In this document: positions 43,279-52,835 of the stretch, in pieces
Layout of the letters: every line of letters begins with the position of its first letter
How positions within the stretch are numbered: the stretch's first letter is position 1
From: Caulobacteraceae bacterium
GTDB lineage: Bacteria > Pseudomonadota > Alphaproteobacteria > Caulobacterales > Caulobacteraceae
Length of the DNA: 64,000 nt
Assembly (NCBI GenBank): GCA_947475735.1
Contig: CANJLQ010000004.1
Location: 1-64,000, forward strand
Direction: 5' to 3'
Translations under genes and position numbers: made by a program
The notes under the pieces: generated by a model
Told to the model about the DNA's origin: nothing
What the model saw: only the letters and a program-made list of their open reading frames with translations
Databases searched by the model: none

Positions 43279-46200
43279 TCAGGCGTAGAGGTCTTCGACC
43301 GGGAGACCGGCCGCGCGACCCGTGAGATCCCACAGGGCGGCGTCGAACCCGTCGTCGGTCGACCCGGCGGCGGCGGCATCGACGAAGGCCGCGAGACTGG
43401 CCATCAGAGCGCCCTCATCGCCCTTGGACGACCCGACCTCCAGCGCGCCGGCGCTGGCCCCGGTCGATCGGCCCTCCGCGAACCCATACTGGATATAGTG
43501 TCGGGTGGCGGCTTCGACGTCGTTGCCGAAGGCCGCGCGCAGGTCGGCGTGGGCGGCAAGGTAGTTGGCCCCGCTGAAGGTCACACCCCGCCCCTCGGCC
43601 TGACCGTTCAGGACGTAGTGGCGCGAGCCTGCGTTCTCGTTGACGCCGAGCAGCTGGATCAGGTCGGCATGCGAGGCGATGTAGCTGAGGCCGCTGAAGG
43701 AATCGACGACGCGACCCTCGGCCTGGCCAGACTGGATATACTGCTGATAGGCCCCCAGCGGATTGTTGCGGAAGGCCGACAAGAGGTCGGCATAGCCCAG
43801 CATATAGCCATAGGCGTCGAAGCTCTTGCCCGCCAGGGCGTCGAGGGATTCGATCGATCCGCCCGAGAACAGGCCCTGCTCTACGCCCGACAGTGTGTCG
43901 ATGTCAGTCACGCCGTCGTGGACGCGCCAGCCGCCCCCGCCCGTCGACTCGAGAAAGTACGCGCTGGCCGTCTTGGAGTAGACGGCGAGGTCAATGCCGT
44001 CGCCACCGTCCAGAGTGTCAGAGCCCGCCCCCCCGAACAGGGTGTCGGCCTGGGTCTCGCCGAACAGCTGATCATCACCGAGGTCGCCCAGGATCAGGTC
44101 GTCGCCGTCATCGCCTCGCAGCGTATCGTTGCCCTGGCCGCCCAGCATGGTATCGGCACCCGTGCCGCCGAACAGGAAGTCGGAACCCAGATTGCCCTGG
44201 ACGAAATCGGCCCCGGACCGTCCATACAGGATGTCAGCGTTCTGACCGCCGAACAGGAAGTCGTCGCCCGCGCCGCCGTCGACCGTGTCGTCGCCCTGGC
44301 CGCCCTGAAGCAGACCGTCGCTGCCGTCGCTGCCCAGGATCAAGTCGTTGCCGGTGCCGCCGAAGATGGTGTCGCCACCATTGCTGCCGTTCAGCGTGTC
44401 GTTGCCATCCTCGCCCTCGATCGTCGAGCCGACCAGGGTCGCGGGCACCACGGCATGACCCGGAACCGAGACATGCAGCGTATAGGCCAGGCCCGCCGCC
44501 GGCGGCTTGGACGTGAAGCTGGAGTCCGATCCCGACGCCCACTCCGCGACCTGGACATAATAGGTGCCCGCCGCCTGGACGGTGTAGGTCAGAAAGCTGT
44601 CCGTGCGCTCCCCGCCGTTGTCGCCGTTGTTGTCGTCGTTGGCCGCCAGCTCGGTCCCGTTGGCGTTGAAGATCCGAAGACTGCTGTCGAACCCGGCACC
44701 GTCGATGTCGATGACGACGGTCGTGTTCGCCCCGACGGTGAATGCGTAATACTCCACGTTGCCGTGGGTGCGGCCGGCCACCGTAGCGTGGGGAATGGTC
44801 GTCGGATTGTTGACGTCCGGTCGCGCCAGAAGGTCGAAGCCGCCGTCGATGTTCACGGCCGTGGCGATGGTGCCGTTCGCGGTCGCCTGGGCCTTGACGA
44901 TATCGGGCGCGCCCCCGGTCTGGCCCGGCGCGCCGGAGGCGGTGATGCGATCCGCGCCCGCGCCGCCACGCAGCAGGTCCGACCCGCCTGCGCCATCAAT
45001 GATGTTGTCGCCTCCGTCGCCGATCAGGGTGTCGGCGAAGGCACTGCCTGTCAGGCCTTCAAAACCCGTAAGGCTGTCGATGCCGTCACCGCCCGATACG
45101 GCACCGTTGGCCAGGTTGACTGACACCCCGGTTCCGCTCGCGCCCTGGAACACCGCGACATCGAAGCCTTCGCCGCCGTCCAGGGTGTCGTTGCCCGCGC
45201 CGCCGATCACCGTGTCCGCGCCGGCCCCCGCCGTGATCCGATCCGTGCCCGCGCCGCCGTTCAGACTGTCGTTACCGTCCTGGCCGTTCAGGGTGTCGTT
45301 GCCGCCCAACCCGGACAGGCTGTCGGCGAAGGCGGTGCCCTCGATCAGGTTGTCGGTGACATCGCCGCTGATCGTCAGTCCCCCCGTCGGGGCCGCCGCC
45401 GCCACGCTCTGGTCTGAGAACCGGAAGGTCTCGACATTGATCAGGACATCGGTCCCGTCGGGGCCCGAGATGGTGGTCGTATTGCCGCTGACGGTGATGG
45501 AATACTGGCTGCGCGCGCCCGAGTAGACAGCCGTGTCGTTGCCGAGGCCGCCATCGATCGTGTCCGCCCCTGCCCCACCCGTCAGGACGTTGGCCCCGCC
45601 GTTGCCGATCAGGCGGTCCGCGCCCGAGCCCCCGATGGCGTTTTCGATCACCGCGCCGATGGCCACGGCCACGTTGCCGGTCAGGCCGCCGACGTTCGAG
45701 AAGGCCCCCTGGCGCAGGTCGATCAGCTGGGTGTCGGCATAGCCCGAGAAGTCGAAGGTGTCGGTGCCGCCCGCGTCCCAGACCGCGAAGATCACGTCGA
45801 TCGCGGCGCTGGTCGCGGCGAACCAGGCCCGGTCGGCGTTGGAGTTGAAGCCGTAGACGGTGTCACCCGTCCGGGTCGTGAGGTTGGCCCCATAGAGGCG
45901 TTGCGCCGCCGCGATGTCGTCCAGCAGCGGAGCGGCCGAATACTGACGGGCACCCCCGGCGGAGTTGAAATTACCCCCGGTGTTGGTCTCCGAGAAATAG
46001 GACATCACCGTGTACTGGCGGCTGTCCTCATAATAGACGGCGTCATTGGCATAGGTGATCGAGACGCCTTCCTCGGCGTCATAGGCGGCCGGGTGCGACA
46101 GGCCGATGGCGTGGCCGATCTCATGCGTCAGGGTGTGGAAGCCATAACCCAGCAGCACGGGGTTCGCGTTCGACGCGATCGAGCTGTTGACCCAGACATC

Positions 46201-46722
46201 GCCGGAGTTCGAGGTGACCGCGGCGGAACCGGGCGTATAGGCGAAGGCTCCCGCCCCGTCCTGGCCGGCGGTGTAGTTCGAGAACAGGATGGTCGCGCTG
46301 TTCGAATATCCGTCCGCGTCGCTGACGCGGGTGAAGGTGATGTTGGCGACGTCGGCCCAGGCCTGGAGCGCCTGAAGCGTCGCAGCGATCTGGGCGTCGT
46401 TGAACCGCTGGAAGCCCGTCGTGTCGGTGGGCAGGGTGGTTGGGGCCGTGGACCGGAAGGCGAAGTTGACACTGGCGCCCTGGCCCAGGCCGGAACCCCA
46501 GGTGACGTTGTTGCGACCCAGTTGGGCGGCGGCCTCGGCCGTGGTGAAGCTGTCCTTGCTATTCGGCCCCACGCCGCCCCGATCGTCGGCGTTCAGCGCC
46601 GAATAGGGGGAGAGTTCGCCGGCGTCGAAGATGGCGTGGAAACCCCCGCAGCAGCCGCAACGGGAATAACCGCCGACCTCACCGAACGCCGATGTGCCGT
46701 CAGCCGAATAGGAACCAGGCAT
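43279..46722 (-). CDS. Serralysin-like secreted RTX metalloprotease
   Basis: A 1147-aa protein. The catalytic zinc site HEIGHAIGLSHP lies near residue 205 and the Met-turn VMSYFSE about 40 residues later, as in M10 serralysins. Then come blocks of RTX nonapeptides, a PPC-like beta domain (about 650-760; VEYYAFTVGANTTVVIDID), a second RTX block, three copies of an EGR-ending module (about 968-1085), and a 60-residue tail ending LPVEDLYA. There is no Sec signal, so export by the adjacent type I system is expected. A Cys cluster RCGCC near residue 22 is odd for this class. ATG 46722 was chosen; GTG 46749 is possible. Confidence 0.87.
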   Translation of the reverse strand: MPGSYSADGTSAFGEVGGYSRCGCCGGFHAIFDAGELSPYSALNADDRGGVGPNSKDSFTTAEAAAQLGRNNVTWGSGLGQGASVNFAFRSTAPTTLPTDTTGFQRFNDAQIAATLQALQAWADVANITFTRVSDADGYSNSATILFSNYTAGQDGAGAFAYTPGSAAVTSNSGDVWVNSSIASNANPVLLGYGFHTLTHEIGHAIGLSHPAAYDAEEGVSITYANDAVYYEDSRQYTVMSYFSETNTGGNFNSAGGARQYSAAPLLDDIAAAQRLYGANLTTRTGDTVYGFNSNADRAWFAATSAAIDVIFAVWDAGGTDTFDFSGYADTQLIDLRQGAFSNVGGLTGNVAVAIGAVIENAIGGSGADRLIGNGGANVLTGGAGADTIDGGLGNDTAVYSGARSQYSITVSGNTTTISGPDGTDVLINVETFRFSDQSVAAAAPTGGLTISGDVTDNLIEGTAFADSLSGLGGNDTLNGQDGNDSLNGGAGTDRITAGAGADTVIGGAGNDTLDGGEGFDVAVFQGASGTGVSVNLANGAVSGGDGIDSLTGFEGLTGSAFADTLIGDGGDNIIDGAGGSDLLRGGAGADRITASGAPGQTGGAPDIVKAQATANGTIATAVNIDGGFDLLARPDVNNPTTIPHATVAGRTHGNVEYYAFTVGANTTVVIDIDGAGFDSSLRIFNANGTELAANDDNNGDNGGERTDSFLTYTVQAAGTYYVQVAEWASGSDSSFTSKPPAAGLAYTLHVSVPGHAVVPATLVGSTIEGEDGNDTLNGSNGGDTIFGGTGNDLILGSDGSDGLLQGGQGDDTVDGGAGDDFLFGGQNADILYGRSGADFVQGNLGSDFLFGGTGADTMLGGQGNDTLRGDDGDDLILGDLGDDQLFGETQADTLFGGAGSDTLDGGDGIDLAVYSKTASAYFLESTGGGGWRVHDGVTDIDTLSGVEQGLFSGGSIESLDALAGKSFDAYGYMLGYADLLSAFRNNPLGAYQQYIQSGQAEGRVVDSFSGLSYIASHADLIQLLGVNENAGSRHYVLNGQAEGRGVTFSGANYLAAHADLRAAFGNDVEAATRHYIQYGFAEGRSTGASAGALEVGSSKGDEGALMASLAAFVDAAAAGSTDDGFDAALWDLTGRAAGLPVEDLYA
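43468..43821 (-). repeat. Three tandem EGR-ending modules in the metalloprotease
   Basis: Three repeats of about 37-41 residues follow the pattern Y-(I/M/L)-x4-A-D-L...(H/Q)-Y-x3-G-x-A-E-G-R. The ends are IQSGQAEGR, VLNGQAEGR and IQYGFAEGR. Similar units occur in other alphaproteobacterial secreted proteins, and single or double copies are found in three cytosolic-type enzymes of this window. Confidence 0.85.
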
Positions 46723-46842
46723 ACTAAGCCCCGAGATCGTGCGCCCCACCGCACCTTGGCCCTATCGCATTTACGAAATGGTTGCGCGCCCTAAGCGCCG
46801 GGGACGTTCAACTTTCGGCGAGGTTTGTGCGATCGCCGACGC

Positions 46843-49065
46843 TCAACCCAGATCCAGCCCCGACAGGGCCTCGAACCCCGGCTGTCCGCCGAGGGCCGCC
46901 AGCTGATCGAAGGCCCCGATGATATGGTAGAAGCTGGAGGCCGGCGCGCCCTCGTCGACGAAGCCGCCGTCGGGCAGCCGCTTGTCGCGCCACACGCCGT
47001 CGGGCGTCAGATACAGCCACAGAGCCCGCAGCGCGGTCTCGGCGTCGGCGATCAGGGCGGTGCGTTCGGCGTCGCGCGATTGTTCGGCCAGCAGCAGCGC
47101 CGCCTTCAGCCACTCGGTCTGGGGCCACAGCCGGGCCCGGCCACTGCGCAGGGTGCCGTCGTCGTTCAGGGCGTCCTGGGCCACGCCGCTGCGCTCGGAC
47201 ACGCCCTCGCGGCCCCGGGCGTAGAGGACGCGGGCCTTGGAGACCAGCTCGGGCCGGCCGCGCGCCAGGCCGTGACGGGCCAGCAGCCAGGCCCATTCGA
47301 ACTGGTGGCCCGGCTCGACCAGCCGGCCGTCCTCGCCGCCCGCGGGGGTCCAGTCGGCCTCGTAGAACTCGCGCAGTCGCCCGGTCGTCGGGTCGATGAA
47401 GCGGCGCTCGGCCAGATCGACGATCCGATCCGACAGGGCGGCCCAGCCGGCGTCGCCCTGAGGCTCCCAGGCCATGCAGGCCTCGAGCAGGTGCATCTGG
47501 GCGTTGGCCTGATAGGGATGGGCCCCGGTCTCGACGAACCCGCCCTGAGGCAGGGCGTGGTCCAGCAGCCAGCCGCGCAAGGCCAGGGCGCGGGCCTCCA
47601 GGTCCGGCCGCTCCGCTCCCGCCGCGCGGGCCGAGGCCAGGGCCAGAAGGACGAAGGCGTGGTCATACAGCCGGGGCGTCTCGTCCAGGACCTGGCCGTC
47701 TCGGGCCACCAGGGCGCGGCTGGTGCCGTCCTCGCGCAGGAAGCGTCCCGTCAGGGCGTCCAGCCCCGACCAGACCGCGCGCCGCCAGGGCCCGGCCCAG
47801 CCGTGGCGGGCGGCCGTGGCATAGGTGTGGATCTGGCGCGACTGGACCAGGGACCGGCCCGGCAGCGGCAGGGGCCGACCGTCCAGACCCATGGCCTCGG
47901 CGAAGCCCGGCCCATCCTGCAGCCCGACGGTGGCCCACAGCGGCAGGGCCCGCAGCCTGAGCCAGTCGGCGAGGCGGCGCGCGCCGTCGGCCAGGGGCTC
48001 CGGCGTCGGGCTGGCGAAATCCAGATGGCGGGGCGAGGAGGCCTGGACCCGGGCGACGACCCGCTTGACGTCCTGCGAACGGCTCAGGTCGGTGACCAGA
48101 ACGGCGTCGGGCTCGACCACGATGGCCAGGTTGCGCACGCCCAGCGCGGCGACAAGCACGCCGTCGGGTGCCCGCACCAGACAGCCGTCGGAATCCTCGA
48201 AGATATGCAGGCCGACGTCGCCCTCTCCGGAAGCGGCGATGGCGTCCCAGGCCCCCATGTCCGACCAGGCGAAATCGACCGCCAGAACATCGGCCAGCCG
48301 GGTTTTCTCCATCACCGCATAGTCGATCGAGATCTTGGGGGCCCCGCCGAAGGCCGCGCCCAGAACCTGGACCTGTGCCTGGACGGGGCCGGCGTCCGCC
48401 TCGGGCAAGGCCGCGCGGGCCGCGGTCAGCACGCCGGGAGCAAGGACCGACAGCTCGTCCAGCAGGGTCTGGGCCCGGACCATGAAGTTGCCGCTGTTCC
48501 ACAGATAGCCGGCCGCGATGTAGTCGGCCGCCGTGGCGGCGTCGGGCTTTTCGACGAAGGCGGCGACGCTCGAAAGGCCGGTGCCCGCCGGGCGGATGTA
48601 GCCATAGGCCGAGGACGGGCCGTCGGGCCGCACGCCCAGGGTGACGATCCGGCCCTTGGCGGCGGCGGCCCCCGCCTCGGCGACGGCGGCGCGGAAGGCG
48701 TCGTGATCGGGCACGTGGTGGTCGGAGGCGACGAAGGCGGCGACGCCGGCCGGATCGGCCCGCGCCACCCAGGCAGCGGCCACGGCCATGGCGGGGGCGG
48801 AATCCCTCGCCTCGAGCTCCAGCAGCACCTGGGCCTCGACCCCGACCTCGGCCAGCTGGTCCAGGATCCAGCGCCGGTGAGCCACCCCGCCGATGACCAG
48901 CACGCGGCCGCCGCCCTCGGCCAGGGGGGCCATGCGCAGGACGGCGTCCTGGAACAGGCTGCGGTTGCCGGACATCGGCACGAACTGCTTGGGCCGCGAC
49001 GGGCGGGACGCGGGCCACAGCCGCGTGCCGCCACCGCCGCACAGGATCACGGGATAAAGGACCAT
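46843..49065 (-). CDS. Mannose-1-phosphate guanylyltransferase fused to an AGE-family epimerase/isomerase
   Basis: A 740-aa fusion. Residues about 1-340 are a ManC-type nucleotidyltransferase (LYPVILCGGGGTRLWPASR, PKQF, FVASDHHVPD, FVEKPDAATA, YLWNSGNF). About 365-740 match the (alpha/alpha)6-barrel of N-acylglucosamine 2-epimerases and mannose isomerases (YDHAFVLLALASARA, NAQMHLLEACMAWEP, EPGHQFEWAWLLARHG, RLWPQTEWLKAALLL). The C-terminal His residues in EPGHQFEW and FYHIIGAF fit the AGE active site. It could isomerise a sugar and make GDP-mannose in one protein. GAGG lies 8 nt upstream of the ATG. Confidence 0.88.
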   Translation of the reverse strand: MVLYPVILCGGGGTRLWPASRPSRPKQFVPMSGNRSLFQDAVLRMAPLAEGGGRVLVIGGVAHRRWILDQLAEVGVEAQVLLELEARDSAPAMAVAAAWVARADPAGVAAFVASDHHVPDHDAFRAAVAEAGAAAAKGRIVTLGVRPDGPSSAYGYIRPAGTGLSSVAAFVEKPDAATAADYIAAGYLWNSGNFMVRAQTLLDELSVLAPGVLTAARAALPEADAGPVQAQVQVLGAAFGGAPKISIDYAVMEKTRLADVLAVDFAWSDMGAWDAIAASGEGDVGLHIFEDSDGCLVRAPDGVLVAALGVRNLAIVVEPDAVLVTDLSRSQDVKRVVARVQASSPRHLDFASPTPEPLADGARRLADWLRLRALPLWATVGLQDGPGFAEAMGLDGRPLPLPGRSLVQSRQIHTYATAARHGWAGPWRRAVWSGLDALTGRFLREDGTSRALVARDGQVLDETPRLYDHAFVLLALASARAAGAERPDLEARALALRGWLLDHALPQGGFVETGAHPYQANAQMHLLEACMAWEPQGDAGWAALSDRIVDLAERRFIDPTTGRLREFYEADWTPAGGEDGRLVEPGHQFEWAWLLARHGLARGRPELVSKARVLYARGREGVSERSGVAQDALNDDGTLRSGRARLWPQTEWLKAALLLAEQSRDAERTALIADAETALRALWLYLTPDGVWRDKRLPDGGFVDEGAPASSFYHIIGAFDQLAALGGQPGFEALSGLDLG

Positions 49066-49161
49066 CGCAGGCCTCTTATCCGGTTCGCGCGGCGGCACAA
49101 ACCGTCCTCCCGTCACGCTTGCGCGGATGACACGGCCGCTCGCCCTCGCTAGTGAGCCGCC

Positions 49162-50088
49162 ATGGACGAGACCGAAAGGCAATCGGAGGAGCGGGGCTGG
49201 GCCACCGCCAAGACCCTGGCCGAGGCCCTGCCCTATATCCAGGTCTATGATCGCGAGACCGTGGTCATCAAATACGGCGGCCATGCCATGGGCGAGGTCG
49301 CCGTGGCCAAGCAGTTCGCGGCGGACGTGGTTCTGCTGAAGCTGATGGGGGTCAACCCGGTCGTGGTCCACGGCGGCGGGCCGCAGATCAGCGCCATGCT
49401 GGACAAGGCGGGGGTGAAGTCGGCCTTCATCGACGGGCTGAGGGTCACCGACCGCGATACCATGGCGGTGGCCGAGATGGTCCTGTCGGGTGCCGTCAAC
49501 AAGGAAATCGCCCACTGGATCACCGTGGCCGGGCGTGAGGCCGACGTGCGCGGCGTGGGCTTGTCGGGCAAGGACGCCGGCCTGCTGACCGTCGAAAAGA
49601 CCACCCGGACCAAGCGTGATCCCGACAGCCTGATCGAACACGAGGTCGATCTGGGCTTCGTCGGCGAACCGACCCGGGTGGATCCCAAGCTGATCGCGGG
49701 CCTGATCGCGTCGGAGACCGACGACTGGGTGCCCGTCATCGCCCCGATCGGCGTGGCCGAGGACGGCCAGACCTACAACGTCAACGCCGACACCGTGGCC
49801 GGGGCCGTGGCGGGCTCGCTGAACGCCAAGCGGATGCTGCTGCTGACCGACGTCAAGGGCGTGCTGGACAAGGACGGAAACATCATCCGCCAGATGACGG
49901 TGGCGGAGGCGCAGGCCCTGATCGACGACGGCACGGCCTCCGGCGGCATGATCCCCAAGCTGCAGACGGCGATGGCGGCGGTGCGGGCGGGGGTCGAGGC
50001 GGTGGTCATCCTGGACGGTCGCCGTCCACACGCCATGCTGGTCGAATTGTTCACCGAATACGGCGCAGGCACGCTGGTGAAGGCGTGA
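49162..50088 (+). CDS. argB: Acetylglutamate kinase
   Basis: A 308-aa amino-acid kinase with [11 protein letters not shown] (the Lys-Gly-Gly phosphate site), [11 protein letters not shown], and [16 protein letters not shown]. These are ArgB motifs, and the length fits. It phosphorylates N-acetylglutamate in arginine synthesis. It starts a rightward run of housekeeping genes with tight overlaps: the next gene begins at or just after its stop. Confidence 0.95.
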   Translation: MDETERQSEERGWATAKTLAEALPYIQVYDRETVVIKYGGHAMGEVAVAKQFAADVVLLKLMGVNPVVVHGGGPQISAMLDKAGVKSAFIDGLRVTDRDTMAVAEMVLSGAVNKEIAHWITVAGREADVRGVGLSGKDAGLLTVEKTTRTKRDPDSLIEHEVDLGFVGEPTRVDPKLIAGLIASETDDWVPVIAPIGVAEDGQTYNVNADTVAGAVAGSLNAKRMLLLTDVKGVLDKDGNIIRQMTVAEAQALIDDGTASGGMIPKLQTAMAAVRAGVEAVVILDGRRPHAMLVELFTEYGAGTLVKA

Positions 50089-50114
50089 GCCGGAACCTCC
50101 GGGGAAGCGAAGGC

Positions 50115-50777
50115 GTGACGCTCGACCTCTCCCACATCGACACCTGGGTGTTCGACCTGGACGACACTCTCTATCCGCCCGAGCAGGGGGTGATGGCGCT
50201 GGTCCAGGGGCGGATCAACGCCTTCATGGTCGACGCGGTCGGCCTGCCCACCGACGAGGCGCGGGTGCTGCAACGCCAGTTCCTGAACGAGCACGGCACC
50301 ACGCTGGCGGGCCTGATGGCCAACTATGCGGTCGATGCGGACAAGTTCCTGCGCGAGGTCCACGACGTGCCGCTGGACAGTCTGGAGCCCAGCCCGCGCA
50401 TGGCCGACGCTCTGAGCCGCCTGCCCGGGCGCCGCTTCGTCCTGACCAACGGCGCGCGCTTCCATGCAGGGCGGGTGCTGGAGCGGATCGGGATCACCAC
50501 CCTGTTCGACGGCGTGTTCGCCATCGAGGACATGGACCTGACGCCCAAGCCCGCGCCCTCGACGTTCCGGCACTTCCTGAAGCGTTTCAACATCGATCCG
50601 CACCGGGCCATCTTCTTCGAGGACACGCCGCGAAACCTGGCCCCCGCCAAGGCCCTGGGCATGACAACCGTCCTGATCGGCGATGGGCATGGGCATGAAC
50701 TGGGCGACTGGATCGACGCGACCGCCCCCGATCTGCTTAGCTTTCTGGAACCCCTCCCTCTACGAGACGCCGCATGA
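50115..50777 (+). CDS. HAD-family pyrimidine 5'-nucleotidase
   Basis: A 220-aa haloacid dehalogenase-like phosphatase with the nucleophile motif [13 protein letters not shown], motif II VLTNGAR and motif [19 protein letters not shown]. The DLDDTLYP start and the overall arrangement match the SDT1/pyrimidine 5'-nucleotidase group. GTG 50115 has a good purine-rich site; GTG 50085, overlapping the argB stop, would add 10 residues. It overlaps dapD by 4 nt. Confidence 0.85.
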   Translation: MTLDLSHIDTWVFDLDDTLYPPEQGVMALVQGRINAFMVDAVGLPTDEARVLQRQFLNEHGTTLAGLMANYAVDADKFLREVHDVPLDSLEPSPRMADALSRLPGRRFVLTNGARFHAGRVLERIGITTLFDGVFAIEDMDLTPKPAPSTFRHFLKRFNIDPHRAIFFEDTPRNLAPAKALGMTTVLIGDGHGHELGDWIDATAPDLLSFLEPLPLRDAA

Positions 50778-51643
50778 CCGACCACGCCGCCCAAAATTCT
50801 GGCCTGGAAGCCGCCATCGAGGCCGGCTGGGACATCCGCACCGAGCTAACGCCTTCCACCCGGGGCGAGATCCGCGAGGCCGTCGAGACCGCCCTGGATC
50901 TGCTCGACTCCGGCAAGGCCCGCGTGGCCAGCCGGGGCAGTGACGGGACCTGGACCACGCATCAGTGGCTGAAGAAGGCGGTGCTGCTGTCGTTCCGCCT
51001 GAACGACAACGAGATCATGCGCGGCGGCGACCGGGGCCTGTCCTCGCCCGCTCCCGGCGTCGGCCCCTGGTACGACAAGGTGCCCAACAAGTTCGGAGAC
51101 TGGACCGGCAACGACTTCAAGGAAGCCGGCTTTCGCGCCGTGCCGGGATCGGTGGTCCGGAAAGGGGCCTTCATCGGCCGGAATGTCGTCCTGATGCCGT
51201 CGTTCGTGAACATCGGAGCCTATGTCGACGACGGGTCCATGGTCGACGGCTGGGCCACGGTCGGGTCCTGCGCCCAGATCGGCAAGAACGTGCACCTGTC
51301 CGGCGGCGTCGGCATCGGCGGGGTGCTGGAGCCGCTCCAGGCCAATCCGACCATCATCGAGGACGACTGCTTCATCGGCGCCCGCTCCGAGGTCGTGGAG
51401 GGCGTGATCGTGCGCCAGGGCGCGGTCCTGGCCATGGGGGTCTACATCTCGGCGACGACAAAGATCGTCGATCGGGCGACCGGGGCGGTCGTGCGCGGCG
51501 AGGTGCCGGCGTATTCGGTCGTGGTGCCGGGCACCCTGCCCGATCCGAGCGGCGGGCCGTCGCTGTATTGCGCCGTCATCGTCAAGACGGTGGATGCCCA
51601 GACGCGCGCCAGGACTGCGGTCAACGAACTGCTGCGCGACTGA
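50774..51643 (+). CDS. dapD: 2,3,4,5-tetrahydropyridine-2,6-dicarboxylate N-succinyltransferase
   Basis: A 289-aa hexapeptide-repeat acyltransferase with all DapD marks: [64 protein letters not shown] and [13 protein letters not shown]. It succinylates tetrahydrodipicolinate in the lysine/diaminopimelate pathway. It overlaps the nucleotidase upstream by 4 nt. Confidence 0.96.
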   Translation: MTDHAAQNSGLEAAIEAGWDIRTELTPSTRGEIREAVETALDLLDSGKARVASRGSDGTWTTHQWLKKAVLLSFRLNDNEIMRGGDRGLSSPAPGVGPWYDKVPNKFGDWTGNDFKEAGFRAVPGSVVRKGAFIGRNVVLMPSFVNIGAYVDDGSMVDGWATVGSCAQIGKNVHLSGGVGIGGVLEPLQANPTIIEDDCFIGARSEVVEGVIVRQGAVLAMGVYISATTKIVDRATGAVVRGEVPAYSVVVPGTLPDPSGGPSLYCAVIVKTVDAQTRARTAVNELLRD

Positions 51644-51649
51644 CACCGC

Positions 51650-52285
51650 ATGACCGTCGACCGCCATCAGGACAACCCCAATGAGGGCTTCATCGGCCTG
51701 GTCGCCAGCCTGGCGAAGGCGTCGGGGCCCGACGGCCTGACCATCGGCCAGATCCGCGACCGGCTGGACGAACGCGCGTTCGGCCTGATGATCCTGATCC
51801 TGGCCATCCCCTGCCTGGTTCCGGCCCTGTACGGCGTGCCCCAGATCGTGGGCGTACCGATCCTGCTGCTGGCCGGGCAGATGCTGGTGGGCAGGAAGGA
51901 ACCGTGGCTGCCGGACGCGATCCTCAGACGCACCGTCTCCAAGTCCATGCTGGACCGGATGGCGGACTTCGCGACCAAGCGGATGGGCTGGCTGGAGCGG
52001 CTGTCGCGGCCCCGGCTGAAGATGTTCGCCTCGGGCATCGCCGAGCCCTTCGCCGCCGCCTTCATGATCCTGGCCACCCTGACCATCGTCCTGCCCATGA
52101 CCAACACCGTGCCGTCCGTGGCGCTGGCCCTGTTGTCGGTCGGCTTGATCCAGAGAGACGGGCTATTCGTGGCAGCGGGGGCCACGGTCGCGATCGGCTG
52201 GGTCACGGCCATCGCCGTGGTCGCCACGGGCTTTCTGCTCGGCGCCGGCTGGGCGGTCGGGCTGATGGCGCGCTTCACCGGTTAG
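51650..52285 (+). CDS. exoD: ExoD-family membrane protein
   Basis: A 211-aa inner-membrane protein. It starts with a soluble helix pair (GLTIGQIRDRLDERAFGLM), followed by the ExoD hallmark LILAIPCLVPALYGVPQIVG, and has about four membrane segments. ExoD proteins were linked to exopolysaccharide production and alkaline tolerance in rhizobia; their molecular role is not settled. It lies 6 nt after dapD. Confidence 0.88.
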   Translation: MTVDRHQDNPNEGFIGLVASLAKASGPDGLTIGQIRDRLDERAFGLMILILAIPCLVPALYGVPQIVGVPILLLAGQMLVGRKEPWLPDAILRRTVSKSMLDRMADFATKRMGWLERLSRPRLKMFASGIAEPFAAAFMILATLTIVLPMTNTVPSVALALLSVGLIQRDGLFVAAGATVAIGWVTAIAVVATGFLLGAGWAVGLMARFTG

Positions 52286-52301
52286 GGCTAAGGTTCAGGG
52301 C

Positions 52302-52835
52302 ATGAGCCTTTATCGCCTGCTGACCCGGTGGTGGACCGCCTTCGCGCTGGCGATCTCGCTGGCGATGCTGGGCTTCGCCCATTTCAGCGAGCGGGTGCTG
52401 GGCCTGGCCCCGTGCAACCTGTGCCTCAAGCAGCGCGAGGTCTATTGGGGCGCGGTCGCCATCGCCTTGATCGCGACCCTGTGGGCGGTGGTCAGCCAGG
52501 CCCGCCGCGGGACGCCCCGCATCGCCGCCTTCCTGTTGTTCGCCGTCTTCACGACCGGCGCGATCACGGCGGGCTTTCATGCCGGGGGCGAGATGAAGTG
52601 GTGGGCCCTGCCCGCCCTGTGCGCGGGCGGTGGCGGCTCGGCCGACCTGGAGGCCATGACGTCCCTGGCGCTGGGGATCGGCGAGCCGCAGCGCGTGGTC
52701 ATGTGCGACGCGGTGACGTGGCGGTTCCTGGGTCTGTCCATGGCAGGATGGAACACCCTGGTCTCGATCGCATTGGCCGGGTTCAGCCTGATCGCCGCCA
52801 AGAGACCCAAGGATGCCCGAGCGCCTAGAAACTGA
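52302..52835 (+). CDS. dsbB: Disulfide bond formation protein B
   Basis: The 177-aa protein has four membrane segments and two Cys pairs in periplasmic loops: the CNLC active site after GLAP, and a second pair (LPALCAGG and VVMCDAVTW). It reoxidises DsbA-type enzymes with ubiquinone. AAGG precedes the ATG. Its 3' end overlaps coq7 by 23 nt, which is unusual in extent and suggests coupling with a quinone-synthesis gene. Confidence 0.9.
   Translation: MSLYRLLTRWWTAFALAISLAMLGFAHFSERVLGLAPCNLCLKQREVYWGAVAIALIATLWAVVSQARRGTPRIAAFLLFAVFTTGAITAGFHAGGEMKWWALPALCAGGGGSADLEAMTSLALGIGEPQRVVMCDAVTWRFLGLSMAGWNTLVSIALAGFSLIAAKRPKDARAPRN

Noticed and set aside
46825-49152. 775-aa plus-strand reading frame
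   Set aside because: Antisense shadow of the ManC-AGE gene caused by high GC; the minus-strand product has clear motifs and a good ribosome site.
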